From assembly GCA_023376005.1 (NCBI GenBank), contig CM042141.1, forward strand, positions 93,289,635-93,353,634: 64,000 bases of DNA, given 5' to 3'. Position numbers and translations under genes: made by a program. A model generated the notes under the pieces. The model saw only the letters and a program-made list of their open reading frames with translations. It ran no database searches and was not told where the DNA came from. Position 1 is the stretch's first letter; every line of letters starts with the position of its first letter. This DNA is from Doryteuthis pealeii. Taxonomy: Eukaryota > Mollusca > Cephalopoda > Myopsida > Loliginidae. Shown piece by piece: positions 12,686 through 26,100 of this stretch.

Positions 12686-12723
<38 letters not shown>

Positions 12724-15700
12724 TTATACCTCTATTGAAGAACACCTGAACACCTTGTTTTTTCATCTTTTTTATAAAGTTACACACCGTTGAATTTATT
12801 TCCATTTTTCCTGATATATATATTGATATAGTTTCTGATATTTATAAATAAAGAGTGCTCAATATCATTGATAGAGCATGTATATCTAAGTTAGTGTAGC
12901 AAAGACATGAAGTCAATGGTGCATGGTAATTGACACTTTCTTGCCTATGAGATTTTCAAACCAAGTGTATATATATATGATTAATGATTTCTGATTTGCA
13001 AAATTTTAACTGATGTTTTAGCTTTGGTTCTGAGCAAAAATCAAACTATCTTTTTGATAATGTTCAATATATGTGAAATAATAATAGAAAAAAATGTTTG
13101 TCATAGATGCAGTGCCACAATTGGGATATTGATCTTGCTAGGAAAAAATCAGAAATCATTAATAACTTAAAATTGGTTCACTTTAATACTTTTTTGATAG
13201 CCTTTTTGGATTCCTTGGGCAAAAATGCTTTTATAAACCAATTTTTAATAGTAGGGAAGCTCTAGAATTCATTTTACAGACAAAAATAGATGACAAAAAG
13301 TCGCCATTTTTCATCAACCCCACCAAATTTGGAGAGTTAAAAATCAACATAAGTCCACCAATTTTTGGAATTGGTAGCTCAAATTTTGGGGATTGTCTAA
13401 TGTTAACAGAGTCCACACTTGGAAAAAAATTCAGAAAAATTGAAGGGGTGGGTGACAATTTTACTTTTTTCTGGATGATTTCACATGGAATTACCTAATA
13501 AGCTATAATTATTTACAAATTATTACTATTATTAGAAAATATATAATTGCCTAAAGAAATTAATTTTGGCATTAAATAATCCAATAAAAGTTGACATGCC
13601 ATAAAAGCAAGCAACCCCCAAAAATCCACATTGAAGAGAAAAAGACACTTACTTATGACGGCCAAAGTAATTTGCCAAGAGCTGCTGATTTGTTTTAGGG
13701 CATCAAGTACATCTTCAAGTCTTTGAGATGATAAGTGGCTGAAGTTTTCTGCTTTAATACGATGGAATCCAATGACCATTCCAATGGCGGCAACAGAACC
13801 GAAAAGTCCTGCAAAAACAGAAAGGGGGAGGGGGGTTCAACATTATGAATCATTATAAAGAAAAAGAAAAAGAAAAAGAAAAAGGAAAATTTTATAAAAA
13901 ACAAAAATCTAATAAATATAATTTGATAAAAATGATTTAATGAAATAAAAGATTTAATAGAAATGAAATAAAAGATTTAATAAAAAATAAATAATAGATT
14001 GAAAAAATAAAAAATCTAATAAAAATAATCTAAGAATAAAAAAATCTAATGAAATAAATAAATACATAGAAAATAAAATTTAATAAAAAATAGAAAATTC
14101 AATAAAATGATTTGGTAAAAATAAAAAATTTAGTAAAAAATAAATAAATAATAGATATAAAAATAGACTTTTTTAAAATTAAAAAAAGAATTATAAAGAG
14201 AAATTGCCTCTGGTTATCTAATGCTTCAAGGAAGATGAAGTGTCTCTGCCTAATGATATGGAAAATGAATCCATTAAAGTGAGTTCAAATTTTGACTGAG
14301 GTAGTTTGTGTTTATTTTGCATTAGGTCAGATATGTTCTAAGGGAGTCAATAGGCAAATTGTGATTCACACCGAATGGCTCAGCCAATTTCATGGGTAAA
14401 ATAACATTTATCAAAATTTTGTTAAAAATAAATAAAACAGAGTGAATTAAATAATAGAAGAAAGAGGTAAAGAAAGAAGAAACAAAGAGAATGAAAAAGG
14501 AAGAAAGAAAGAAATGAAATGAAGAAGAAGTAAACAAAGAAAAAAGAATGAAAATAGGTCAAAGTAATTGAACTAATGAATGAGATAAAGAATAGAAAGA
14601 AAAGAGAAAGAAAAGAAAAAAGATGGGAATGAAAAGAGAATGAAAATTTAAGAATGAATAAATAATAGAGGAATTAAAGGAAAAGGGGGTTGAAATATAT
14701 AAAGGAAGGAGATTAGGAGAGAATAAAGGAATAGAAGAAAAGAAAGAAAAATGATAAGTAGGAGAAATAAGAATAATTAATAAAAAAAGAGAGAGAGGAA
14801 GTAACATTTGTAAATACAACATTGCAAATGGGTCTTGCTGCCGCTTGATCCTAGACAGGACTTAAAAGCTGTTGACCATTATTTTTTGTTTGAGTGTCGA
14901 AAGAAAGAGACAAAGAAGCATTTATGTTTAATTTTCCCACTTTATTAACATGTTTTTATGTTCTGACCAGCTCTAATAAGTGGCTAATGAGGATGGAATT
15001 ATCTGTTTTTCCTATAAATAATATCTGACAAAACCTGAGAGGAGAGAAACAATGACATCTCACAGAACTTGTTAATTCAACCTAACAATTGCTAATTACT
15101 CTATTCCCCTTGTATCTTTGCTTAGTAGACCTTTTCCCCAATCCTTAATATTCATTCTGTTCCTTCTTATTATTTCTGTGTTAACTCTGACATCTTGAGT
15201 TACAACAGATTGTTTGGTTCTGAAAAGGGGGTTGGTTTGTTTGTTATTGGGGACAAGAACATCTACCATCTAAAATCTGTGAACAATGCAATATAAGAAT
15301 GAACGATAGACTAAAAGGGGGAAAAGAAGGAGAGAATTGTTTAGTGTATTGGAGTAATGAACTTTACGAATCTAAGATTTAAGACTGAAACTTTGAAAGA
15401 GAGAAAAAAATGAGATCTCACAGGACTTGTTAATTTAACATAGCAATTGTTAATTATTCTGTTCACCTTGTATCTTTGCTACGTAAACCTTTTCCCCTAT
15501 CCATAATACTCATTGTGTTTCTTCCTATTATTTCTCTGTTAACTCTGATACTTGAGTTACAACAGTTTGTTTGGTTCTGAATGAAAGTGTCTATACAGAG
15601 CTGATGAATATAAGTTTTTGCTGGTCAGACAAAACTGGTGTGTCCATGTGTAGAAGTCTATAGAAGAACATCACTAATGAATTCTTACTTACTTCTCAGC

Positions 15701-18700
15701 AGTGCCCAGCAGGTCTTGTTTGTCTTACTCGGATGGTTTGTGAGATGGGAGGCAAGTGGCCATACAACTACTGTTTTGTGGGCTGCTGATTACAGAATTT
15801 GTTCAAAATATACATATATAAATACTCACCTTCACAGGAAAGCTGCAACTAGTGTCCAGTTGCCAGACAAGGGGTTGACAAGCTGTAACCAAATACAGAC
15901 CCTGTACTAACTCGCAGAACATAACCATGTGTATCAGCCAGACAACAAGGAAGTATAGCCTCTTTTCACTAGTGCTAGACAAGGGAGATTGTGGTTTTTT
16001 TTAGTGTCTGAGGTGGAGCACTACACCATCAATTAGCTCCCCACTTTACCACACAGAACCATGCTATTCTACTCATGCACTGAGTTGGGGAGGGCCAGTA
16101 TCAAACCCAGAACCTTGCAGTTCCTAGGCAGATGCTCTACCAACTGAGCTACAATCAACCCCAACTATAAAAGGTTAAAAATGCACCTGAAACATTCTAT
16201 GTTCGATACCTCATGTGCTGTGAGATATAAAGAACCTACCTCTCAAAAAATAAATAAATAAAAAAGCAACAAGAAATATTTCAATTATGTTTTACCTTCC
16301 CAGCCAACAACAGCCAAAGGCAAAATATTACATCTGTGAATCCAATATTCCTCATAAACCAACTGGACCGCTGACAACATTTGGGACATTGCAATAAAAA
16401 GTTCTCCTGAAAAATATAAGACAAGACAAGACAATGGTTTATTTTCACACATTACACAATATAAACAATGTCACATAAAACTAAACAAAAAAAAAAAAAA
16501 AACAAAAATGTAATGTTGGTTGTTGTAGTAAAGTGTGGAGGATGATCACTAATTAGGACTGAGCCTATTCTAGTTTTGTTTGTTTATTGGGGGGGGGGGG
16601 TTACATAGTTTGAATGTTGATTATATAGTTTGAAATATATAAAAAAAAATTTTCAGAATTGCTCTTAAATTGCAGCTGAGTTGAATTTAAATCAGAATAA
16701 TTAGCTTCTTTCACATTTCAGGATACATCTAATAGGTAATCATTCACTATTCATTTTCCTAACATTGATACACTATTCTATGTATCTATACATTAACCTT
16801 TAATGTGTTGTGATACACCTGTGCACTGTATGCAATAATCTCATTATTATTATTATTATGTCCAAAAGCAAAATTCTGTTTCCTAGAACAATGACCTAAA
16901 CATTCCTCAGCCTCACAGCATGTGGTCAAAATGAGAGATGATGAGAAGTGATGACTAGACAACAGAGAGATAGGATAGGCAGTTGAGAGAAGAACACAAA
17001 GAGAGGAGCTGGGCGATCAAGGATGAGACGAGGTGATAAAACAACGCAAGATCAATTTTTAAGTTGGTTTAAAATTCTCTTCTCCTAGACTGGTTACCTA
17101 CTCAAGGCTAGAGAACCAAGTTTATCCTATCATTTACCTACAGCTGTAATTATTCTATATACTATACATAAGCCTTTGATGAGTTGTGGTGCAGCTGAGT
17201 ACTGTACACAATAATTTCATTTCATAGTTTAAAAAAGGCATTAAACAACAATTGTCTTATTTCCATCTCTGGATCCGCAGCGTTACAGTGTGGGGTCACA
17301 ATGAGAAATGATGAGAAGTGATAACTAGACAACGGAGAGAGAACTGGTGGTCAAGAGAAGAACACAAAGAGAGAAGCTGGGTGATCAAAAAGGAGATGAA
17401 GTGATATAACAACACAAGGTTAATTTTTGAGAGTACAGCTGGTTTTAAATCAGTTTCTCTTCTCTTAGATTGGTTGCCTAAGGCTAGAGAACCAAGTCTG
17501 TCCTATTATTTACCAATAGCTAGAATTATTTTATGTACTATACATGAGCCTTTTGATGAGTTGTGGCGCACCTGAGCACTGTACTCAATAATTTCATGTT
17601 GTAGAGTAGCTAACACACCCTTGTTATGACCTGTTTAAGGGTCAATAAATAATCACTCAACACGGCGATAAAATGTAGAGAACAGATGTATTCAGCAATA
17701 TATCAACGTACAATGAAAAGGATTTCCTTGTTACAGCGTACACGAAGAACATGTATCTGCTACTTCTCACTTGAGTAGCTTTGCTCTGTTAATATATACC
17801 CTTTGGGTAAGTCTATGTTCGTGTCATAGGTGAGTCACCTACAACACCCCTTCAGCACTCTACCAGATGGACTGGCTCATAGCCATAAAATAGCCTACGG
17901 TAAAAGTAGATTAATTAACTGAATAATATTCAGACTGACTTTCCTGCATTGGTTATACAGAACTGATCCTCCTCTTTTAGTGTGAGTTTGTCTTGTTAAT
18001 TATTTGTGCTTATTTGTTCTGTGTTTGTATGTATCCATTCAACACTGGATGCTGGTGCTTAATAAATGTGTTAAGCACACCATTCATCTGGGTATCTTTC
18101 CACCTCACGATACAACATTTCATTATCAAAAATCAGTAACAGATAAGTACAACATAGGAGAAACAGCAGATGATCAGAAAAGGTATTATACAACAGCACA
18201 TGGTGTAATGGTTAAAGTCATGGGAAATGGACTCGTCGCCTGGACGTGCTAATTGCATTTCACTTAGCGCTAATACATACAAGGTATGAATCCTACTCTC
18301 CCTCCAGCTATGGGTAAATAGTAGGGCAGGCTGGGCTCTTTAACCTTGGTTAGGCAACTGGTGTAGGAGAAGGAAAACTCTGAATTCAAACCCATTGAAC
18401 TCCGCTTAAGAAATTGACCTTGTGTCCCATCCTGCTCGTGTGGAGGGGTTGGTAAATATATATATACAACAATTGTCTCAATTTACCTGCAATGAGAGAA
18501 TAATGTTGAATCTTATCATCCTCTTCGATGTTCTTCAGTAAATTTGGCAGACCAACAATGAGAAGACCAACGACAATCATCAACATTCCCAACCATTTTT
18601 CTTTGCCAAACGATTGAGCCAGAAATGCTACAGAGAGAAGTGCCGTAAACACCAGGGTTACACCTGAAAAACAATAAGAAAATTTCTTTTTTTTAATAGA

Positions 18701-21700
18701 CTTTTAAAAATACAAATATAAATGTAGCGAGAGGGGAGACTTACCTTGTGGAGCAAAATGGGCACGAGCCTGTCTCACTTGCAGGATGAGTGGAAACGTG
18801 TGGTTGGGCAGTGTTCATTAGCATACTGACAAATGAAGAAGCTGGAGGGAGTAAAGGTGTTTTCTAATAGGATGGTACAGATGCATTGTGGGTAAGTGAG
18901 TGGACATAAAAGACACCCACTGTGAAATCAGTCAGTGAACAGGCATCAGTCAGTGAGGAAATGGAAAGAAGGAAAGAACGAGGGAAGAGAAAGGAAAAAA
19001 GGAGGGAAATACAGGAGAGCTCAAGTTTTGATTTTTCTGGCTAAAAAGCGACACCTAAGAGAAAGGCCGAGGAAATGATAATAATAAACAAGAACTATTT
19101 TGATTTACCTTAATACATCAAGGGAAATAAGTTTATTAAAAATTGTAGTTTACTTATTTACTTAGCATTTTAACTAAATAATAAATGTTTAATATTTCAT
19201 TTGTTGGCAGGACAAAGTGCCCAACACAGAAGTGATGGAACAAGCAAACATAAACAGCATGTCTGCCATCAGCTGCGAGAGACACCTGCGCTGGCTTAGC
19301 CATGTCAGGAGGATGGACAAAGGCCGCATCCCCAAAGACCTGCTGTACGGTGAACTAGTGGAGGGCACCCAACCGACAGGGAGACCACGCCAATGTTCAA
19401 AGATGTCTGTAATAGAAACATGAAGACATGCTACATCGACATAAACACATGGGAGGCTTGTGCTGAAGACCGTGTGACCTGGCGCCTCCTCGTCAAAAAA
19501 GGAACAAAGGGGAGTGAGAGAGAGAGGAAAGAAGCCGCCATGGAAAAGAGAGCTAAGAGGAAGGAGAGACAACAATACCCCCAACACCTACAGAAAGCAT
19601 CACCTTTTGTTTGTAGCCACTGCACCAGAGACTGCCATTCAAGGATCGGTCTGTTCAGCCACTCACATAAAAAAAACGGACACTATGCCATCGTCTTAAA
19701 TAGACGGAAGGTTGCCAACACATATATAGTATTTCATTTTAGATAATAATTATCAATTACAAAAGACTCCATATATATATATATATATATTATGGGTCCT
19801 AAATGTCCTATAGTTCCCTCTTGGCCCCTTGTGCCCACCCTTCCATTTTTTGTGGCCCTCCAAATATCTTAGGGACCCCAAGGGAGCCATATGGCCCCAT
19901 TGAGATATTCAAAAACAAATTCAAAACAAATTCAAAAACAAATTCAAAAGAAAAATGTTTTCCTATCACAGAACCTGTTCAAGACATCTGCAAACCAAAC
20001 GAGTTTTCTGAAAAACTAATATTTTTCATACTATTTCTCTGAATGTTTGAGATGAGGCTTGATGATTAGTATTATCTATGTTATTCGGACTATTGTCCTC
20101 ATCTTTATAGTTATTTGTACAACATATCTTCAGATATTTCTTGTAGGACTCGGGAACCTTCTCGGACTCAGGAACCTTCTTTTCAGACTCGGGAACTTTC
20201 TTGTCGAGTACAAATAACAATAAAGATGAGGATAATAGTCCGAATAACTCAGATAATACTAATATTTTTCACTAAATCAGGTTAAAAATTAGGGAAGCAT
20301 TGAAGGGAAAAATGAATAAGGAAAGAAAAATCAACTTTATATCAAGTAAAAATTACAAATATTTCATGAAATGAATTTTATTATAATGGAGATTGTGTGA
20401 TTGTCTGTAACCGAAACTATATCACAACTCAAGTTACAATTCTCATAGTTATTTATGTCCCATTCTCCATGATTTCATTTTTATTTAAACCTCAATTATT
20501 AATAAAATTGTTTTACATTATTAATACTGTTGACAATATCTACATATTAATAACATACAATTGTATTTATATATACAACAAAATAGTGGTTTACAGTGTG
20601 AACAGGATGGCTAATTTGCATATTGATATTAAAAATTTGATTTTAATAAATATTTGCTTAGTATTATTGATTTCTAATTGTTTGGTTTTATCTTTATGAA
20701 TATGAGCAAAAATCTCGGAGATAAATCTTAAAAGAAATTTTAATCTTAATTTTATTCTTTACTTCCTATTTTAACTAATTAGGAAAATTTAGAAATGAAA
20801 GACGGGAGTGATGGATGAGTAAATTTCAGTTGTTCTATTTTTCGATTATACTCCCTCTGTTTCAAATCTTTTATTATACTCCCTCTGTTTCAAATCTTTT
20901 TATCTGCATTCTTATTTAGTTTCATTAGCCTTTCTAATTTAATATAATATTTTATTACATTAAAACTTAAATACTTGCACCCTACGGAAGGTGCATATAT
21001 TTGCTAGTATTGATAAGATAGATAAATCAGAAATAGAATTCAATGAGGGTTTTAAAAATAAAAATTGTAAAAAGAGTATAATATCTTAAATTCTACAAGC
21101 ATACATAATCAGTAAATACATGATGGGGGATAGAGGGTTAAGTATTTAAATTTTAACAAATAGATAAATAAAAAAAAAAATTAAAAATCATTGGCAATGC
21201 ATTTTATATAGTAAAATCATTCACTATGCATTTTTATAGTAAAATTATTTGCAATGCATTTTTATGGTCAAAATCATTGACAATACATTTTTATAGTAAA
21301 AATTTTATAGTATCCAACAATAAGCATTACACTACAAATAACTCCTATAAGTCTATCCACATATGAATGAAAGGATTAAAAGAGGCAGAGAGATTTCTTT
21401 CTTTAAAATGATCTGACCTTTCATCGTTTGAAATGGGGTGATCTCAGCAAATAATACAAGTCCAAGTCCAAGATTCAAGAGAGACATTTGAACTAAGTCG
21501 ATAATGGCAGCCGGGAGGAAAACAAGAGGGTTAAATTTTCCTCCATCTCTATCAATTGGAGCATCTCTGGAACGAGCCCATTTGAATAATACATAAACAA
21601 ATAAGCAGAAGAATTCTCCCAAAAACATCACAGCAATCTGAAATAATAAAACAAAAAGAAAGTGATTTAATTGATACATTCAATGTATGAGTTTTTCTAG

Positions 21701-23168
21701 AAAAACTTAGAAAAATTACTGATTACTAATTATTATACAGATTACCTGGCCTTTTTTAATGTCAGATTACCTGGCCTTGTGTCAGATTACTTGTCCTGGA
21801 CCAGGTATCCTATAAGCACCCCGGCTGAAAGCAAACTTCTGGTTGCTTGTAAACAAAAGCAACAGAAGATTTTTTTTTTTACATTAGAATTTCACTGTAA
21901 GATTTTTTTAAAGTTTGTTCATGTTTGTTTTTTTTACAAACCAAAAACACATTCTTATACTAAAATAGTTTTTGATGTTAATAAAAAAAACTTAGTTATT
22001 TCATGTTGTTGTTGTTAGCATATGTGAAAAATTCATTTTGCACTAACAATAAACTAATATTGTTTTTTTGTTTTTTTTAATTATAAAACTTTAAACAAAA
22101 AACACGTTTTTATATTAAAATATTTTTAATTTAATCAAAATAGGAATCCAATTGAGATCCCTGGTACCCAGGTATTACTTAAATAATTCAAAAGTTTTGC
22201 TTATAAATTACAAGTTGAATATTTTTCAACACTTGTAATAACTTTTTTTTTTAAATCGTCTGTTGCTTTTGTTTTCAAGCAACCGGAAGTTTGCAGTGAA
22301 AAGCAAAAGCTGTTCTTTTCAAAACTGCTTTCAGCCGAGGTGCTTATTGAATACCTGTTCCCTTGTTCTTGCTTACCTGGATGTCCACTAGATGGTGACA
22401 CTTCCTTGTATTTAAAGTAAAAGGTGCTGAGTTCTTTTATTTGTGACACTTCATAAGATTTGCTTCTCTTGTTATATATAGAGTGCAGAAGAAATAGCTC
22501 CCTATTTTAAACTACCATCCGTGTGGTACAAGGAATAATGGTAGTTCCATTTAATGTCTTACTATTTCATTTTAGTTATGTAATAATTATAGATTTACCT
22601 AAAAATACATTTCAACAGTAAACGTACATTGTGCAACGCTCTTAGCCATGATTGTAACTGATTTTATCTAAAACTAGCACTTATTTGATTGTCCCAACCA
22701 TTTTCTTCAAATTGCTCTTGTTACATAATTCAGGGGTAGCCAATTAATTGTGAACGTACTGTAGTTAGATATTTTGAATCAGAGTTTGTTAGATTCCAAA
22801 TCGGAGGGAGTTAAGTGGAAAATTTCCATAACTGTTACGGTTACGGTTGATCAGTGTTGACCCTGACTTAACCCTCCAGAAGAACATAATTAGAGGTGTG
22901 AGAAGTTTTAGTTTAGTTGCAATGAGTTACTAAACGAGAGCAGATGCTGTCGTCGGCTCCCAAGATGTTGTTTCTCCATCGCACGGTTGAATCTGGGGTT
23001 GGGACTTAAAAGAAAAACAAGTCTTGCTTTATTAATTAATTAAAACAAGAGATGACCAACCCGAAAGAAGAAAGAAAAACAGCCCCCACAGAATCAGCCC
23101 TGAGAAGAATATAGCCACTGACGAATTAGCAGAAGAGTTAACAAGAGCCCCTCATATCATCTCTCATA

Positions 23169-23199
<31 letters not shown>

Positions 23200-26100
23200 C
23201 TCGTTATATACCCAATATGTTAGAAGGGTATACAACACTCCTATGGCAATACCGACAGTAGTAGCGTTGGGGTACTTATTACTCACTTAAATCCCCAAAT
23301 CGGTCAGAAGGGGCTCTTTAGTCTTGGCCAGCAACTCATTTAGGACATTAAAAGTCTGTTACAAAACCTCCGCTGCCTTGCGGCTTTACCTCATTCCAAG
23401 AAAGGCTAGGGGAGTAAACCCCGAATACAAATCAGGAGCCAGAGTCCCTAAGGTAGTGTGATGCTGAAATCCATTGCTACTCCTGTGACACTACTGCTGC
23501 TGCCAAACTGCATTGGCTTCTTGACTTCCTTTGGATAATAGCAGCAGTGTGGAGAGGGGGGATTTGCTGATTGGGCAACAGCTCATCCTCCATATGAACC
23601 TGCACAGGCTATGTAGTTCTATTTTTTTTTTAATTGGACACTACTCCATCATCTCTCACAGACAGAAGGATGTCAACAACAATATGGCAAAGACCCAACC
23701 CTTTTTTTATCATATGGGGACTGAGGGTCAACTACTAGTTTATTAATTCTACCAATTTATTAATATGCATGAAGTTAATAATATAATGAAAATTATTTCT
23801 ACCAGAATTAGAACAAGTAATAATCCAAGGGAGCTAGCTGTAGGTGTGGCATCAATTCCAAAAAGTTCTGGGAGTTTATTCCAAAAATTAGCATCTGTGC
23901 AAATATTGCAAAACTTTTGAATTTGAATTGACACAGTTTTTTTTTTCTAAAGTGTTCAATATGTGGACAATTCCCCTTTATGCTCCAAAATATGCAAAAT
24001 AGATTTTCTTCACAAATGCATTAATGTTTGTTCTTTAAGTGGGAATCAACCTAGTCATCAGATCTGAATAATTCTCCTTCATTTTCAATAAAACAATCAA
24101 CGCAATCAGTTGACCAATCCTATTACTTACCAACAAAACGATGCAATTTTGCTTATTTTGGGAGTACGCTGTAGAGAAACATGATAGAAGAAAACTGATT
24201 GCAGTTTTGAAATCAGCATGCCAATTTTAGTCTAAATCAAATGAAAAATCAAACTCAACAGAAATTATGTCTAAAATTCTTCCCCAATGTAATCAATTAA
24301 ATGATTATTTTAAATATTTTACTCATAGATTTGACACAAAATTTATTCGTAAACTTTTAGTAAAATTCTTGTTACTGAAAAAAAGGTGAGAATAAAAAAT
24401 AATTTTTAAAATTGATTACAAATTCACAAATATTTTTTTCCATTTAAAGTAATACAATTTTTTAATTAATTTCATAGTTTATATAGTTTTTTTTATTACA
24501 TGGAAAGGATTCAAATGTTGAATTATAAGAAATTTATCTTTTATCTATTTGTTAATATTAATTTTCATTATTCTATGTAATGATGACTTTGGTAATTGTG
24601 ATGTAAGCAGTGACATAGTTTTTGTTACAGACAAATAGAGACCGAATCTCCATTATTAATAGAGATATTGATTATAGGAAATAATATAAGAAAAATTACC
24701 ATAAAAAAAGGATGTGAAAATCTATGTGAGCTTCCATCAAGATTTTCATCAGATCCTCTTCCTCTCAAATTCTCAGTAATGCTGTAAAAGAAAAAAGAAC
24801 ACTTTATAATATATATATATATTAGGTATCCCCAATTTTTCGTCTGCTAAAAATTTTAAAAACAAATTAAAATTAATTAAATCTATTTAAGGTCAAACTT
24901 TGTCTAAATCGATAAGTAGTAACATAATGACCATCATTAAAAAAAGAAAAATATCATTACATATGCAGTTTATTTTTAATACATTTGAAATGATTTGTTT
25001 TGGTCAATTTCAATCACGTTCGCCATTTTGGCTCTTTTTAAATGGTATAAATGGCTTGTTTACAAATTTAATGTAACATTCGCGATTACAAAAATTTTTT
25101 ACCAAAAATCAGGGAATTATCCGATTTTAATGAAATTTTCAGTATTGATTTATCATTAATGAATTTTATAATGCATCAGATATTTTATTTCAAAACTTTA
25201 ATTAAATATTTTTGCTATGAAAAATTAATATATAAAATTCATTTAAAATAAAAATATTCTGATGTTAATTTTAAAATGTTATATTTTTAGATTCTAAAAA
25301 TAAATATCTATTTAATGCAAACCTTCTTTTAGACAATCAAAGTATACGTTTTGAAGAAAAACTCGATTGAAAATGTAGTTTTGAAATAAAATAAATAATG
25401 CATTATAAAGATCATTCAGCTAATAATAATTCAACATAATAAAGCAACATTCAACATAGGTAGTGGGTTAAAAAAAACAACATACAAAAGAATAGTGGAT
25501 TGCAGATAGGCATAAGGGGTTGTTTATTTCTCTCTCACTCACTGTGGCCTTTTCAGTGAAAGAGAAAAAGAATAGGTTAATCTTTTCTATCATACATTCC
25601 ATTCATTACCACTATCTCGTGACTTACAAGACTTGATTAAAACACTCCCTATAATGGAGCATGAAAAATGGACGTGTTTCCTTGTGAAAAAAAGGATGAG
25701 TCCCCTTACTTCAGCTTGTGGTCTCGGGATGAGATATCCGTTTCCGCTCTTCTGCAGAAAATTTGGGACTTCCATTATTTTAATCTAGTTCAGAGGTCAT
25801 TGGCAGGTGACTGGCTGACATAGATTAAGTGCTTAGAATCTTAGTCTGCTAAAAACTTTATTTTCTTTCTTTTCTTCTTTCTCTTTACCCAGAAATTAGA
25901 TTACCGTTTTCTTTTCAATTTAATTTCCTATAGATTGTTTAATTACATTACACTTCAGTCATCGGTATTACAGCTCCAGCAACAAACTAAAATGTTAGCA
26001 GTACTGGTTAGCTTTGTTGGTATAACTAAACGGATGCAAAATTTGCTGTCACTTGACCTCATTTTTGTAAGGGCTGTTGTCTCAACCGGATTTGTTATGA

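Noticed and set aside
19217..19746. Host zinc-finger gene
   Set aside because: The sequence is the frameshifted C-terminus of a retrotransposon protein, without introns or a start.
20026..20220. Minus-strand frame with repeated KVPESEK peptide
   Set aside because: It arises from the 21-bp unit array inside a palindromic repeat; no start context or splice support.
25590..25775. Extra SLC35F6-like exon in intron 1
   Set aside because: Open frame with splice-like ends, but it has no counterpart in the family and exon 1 joins exon 2 in phase without it.
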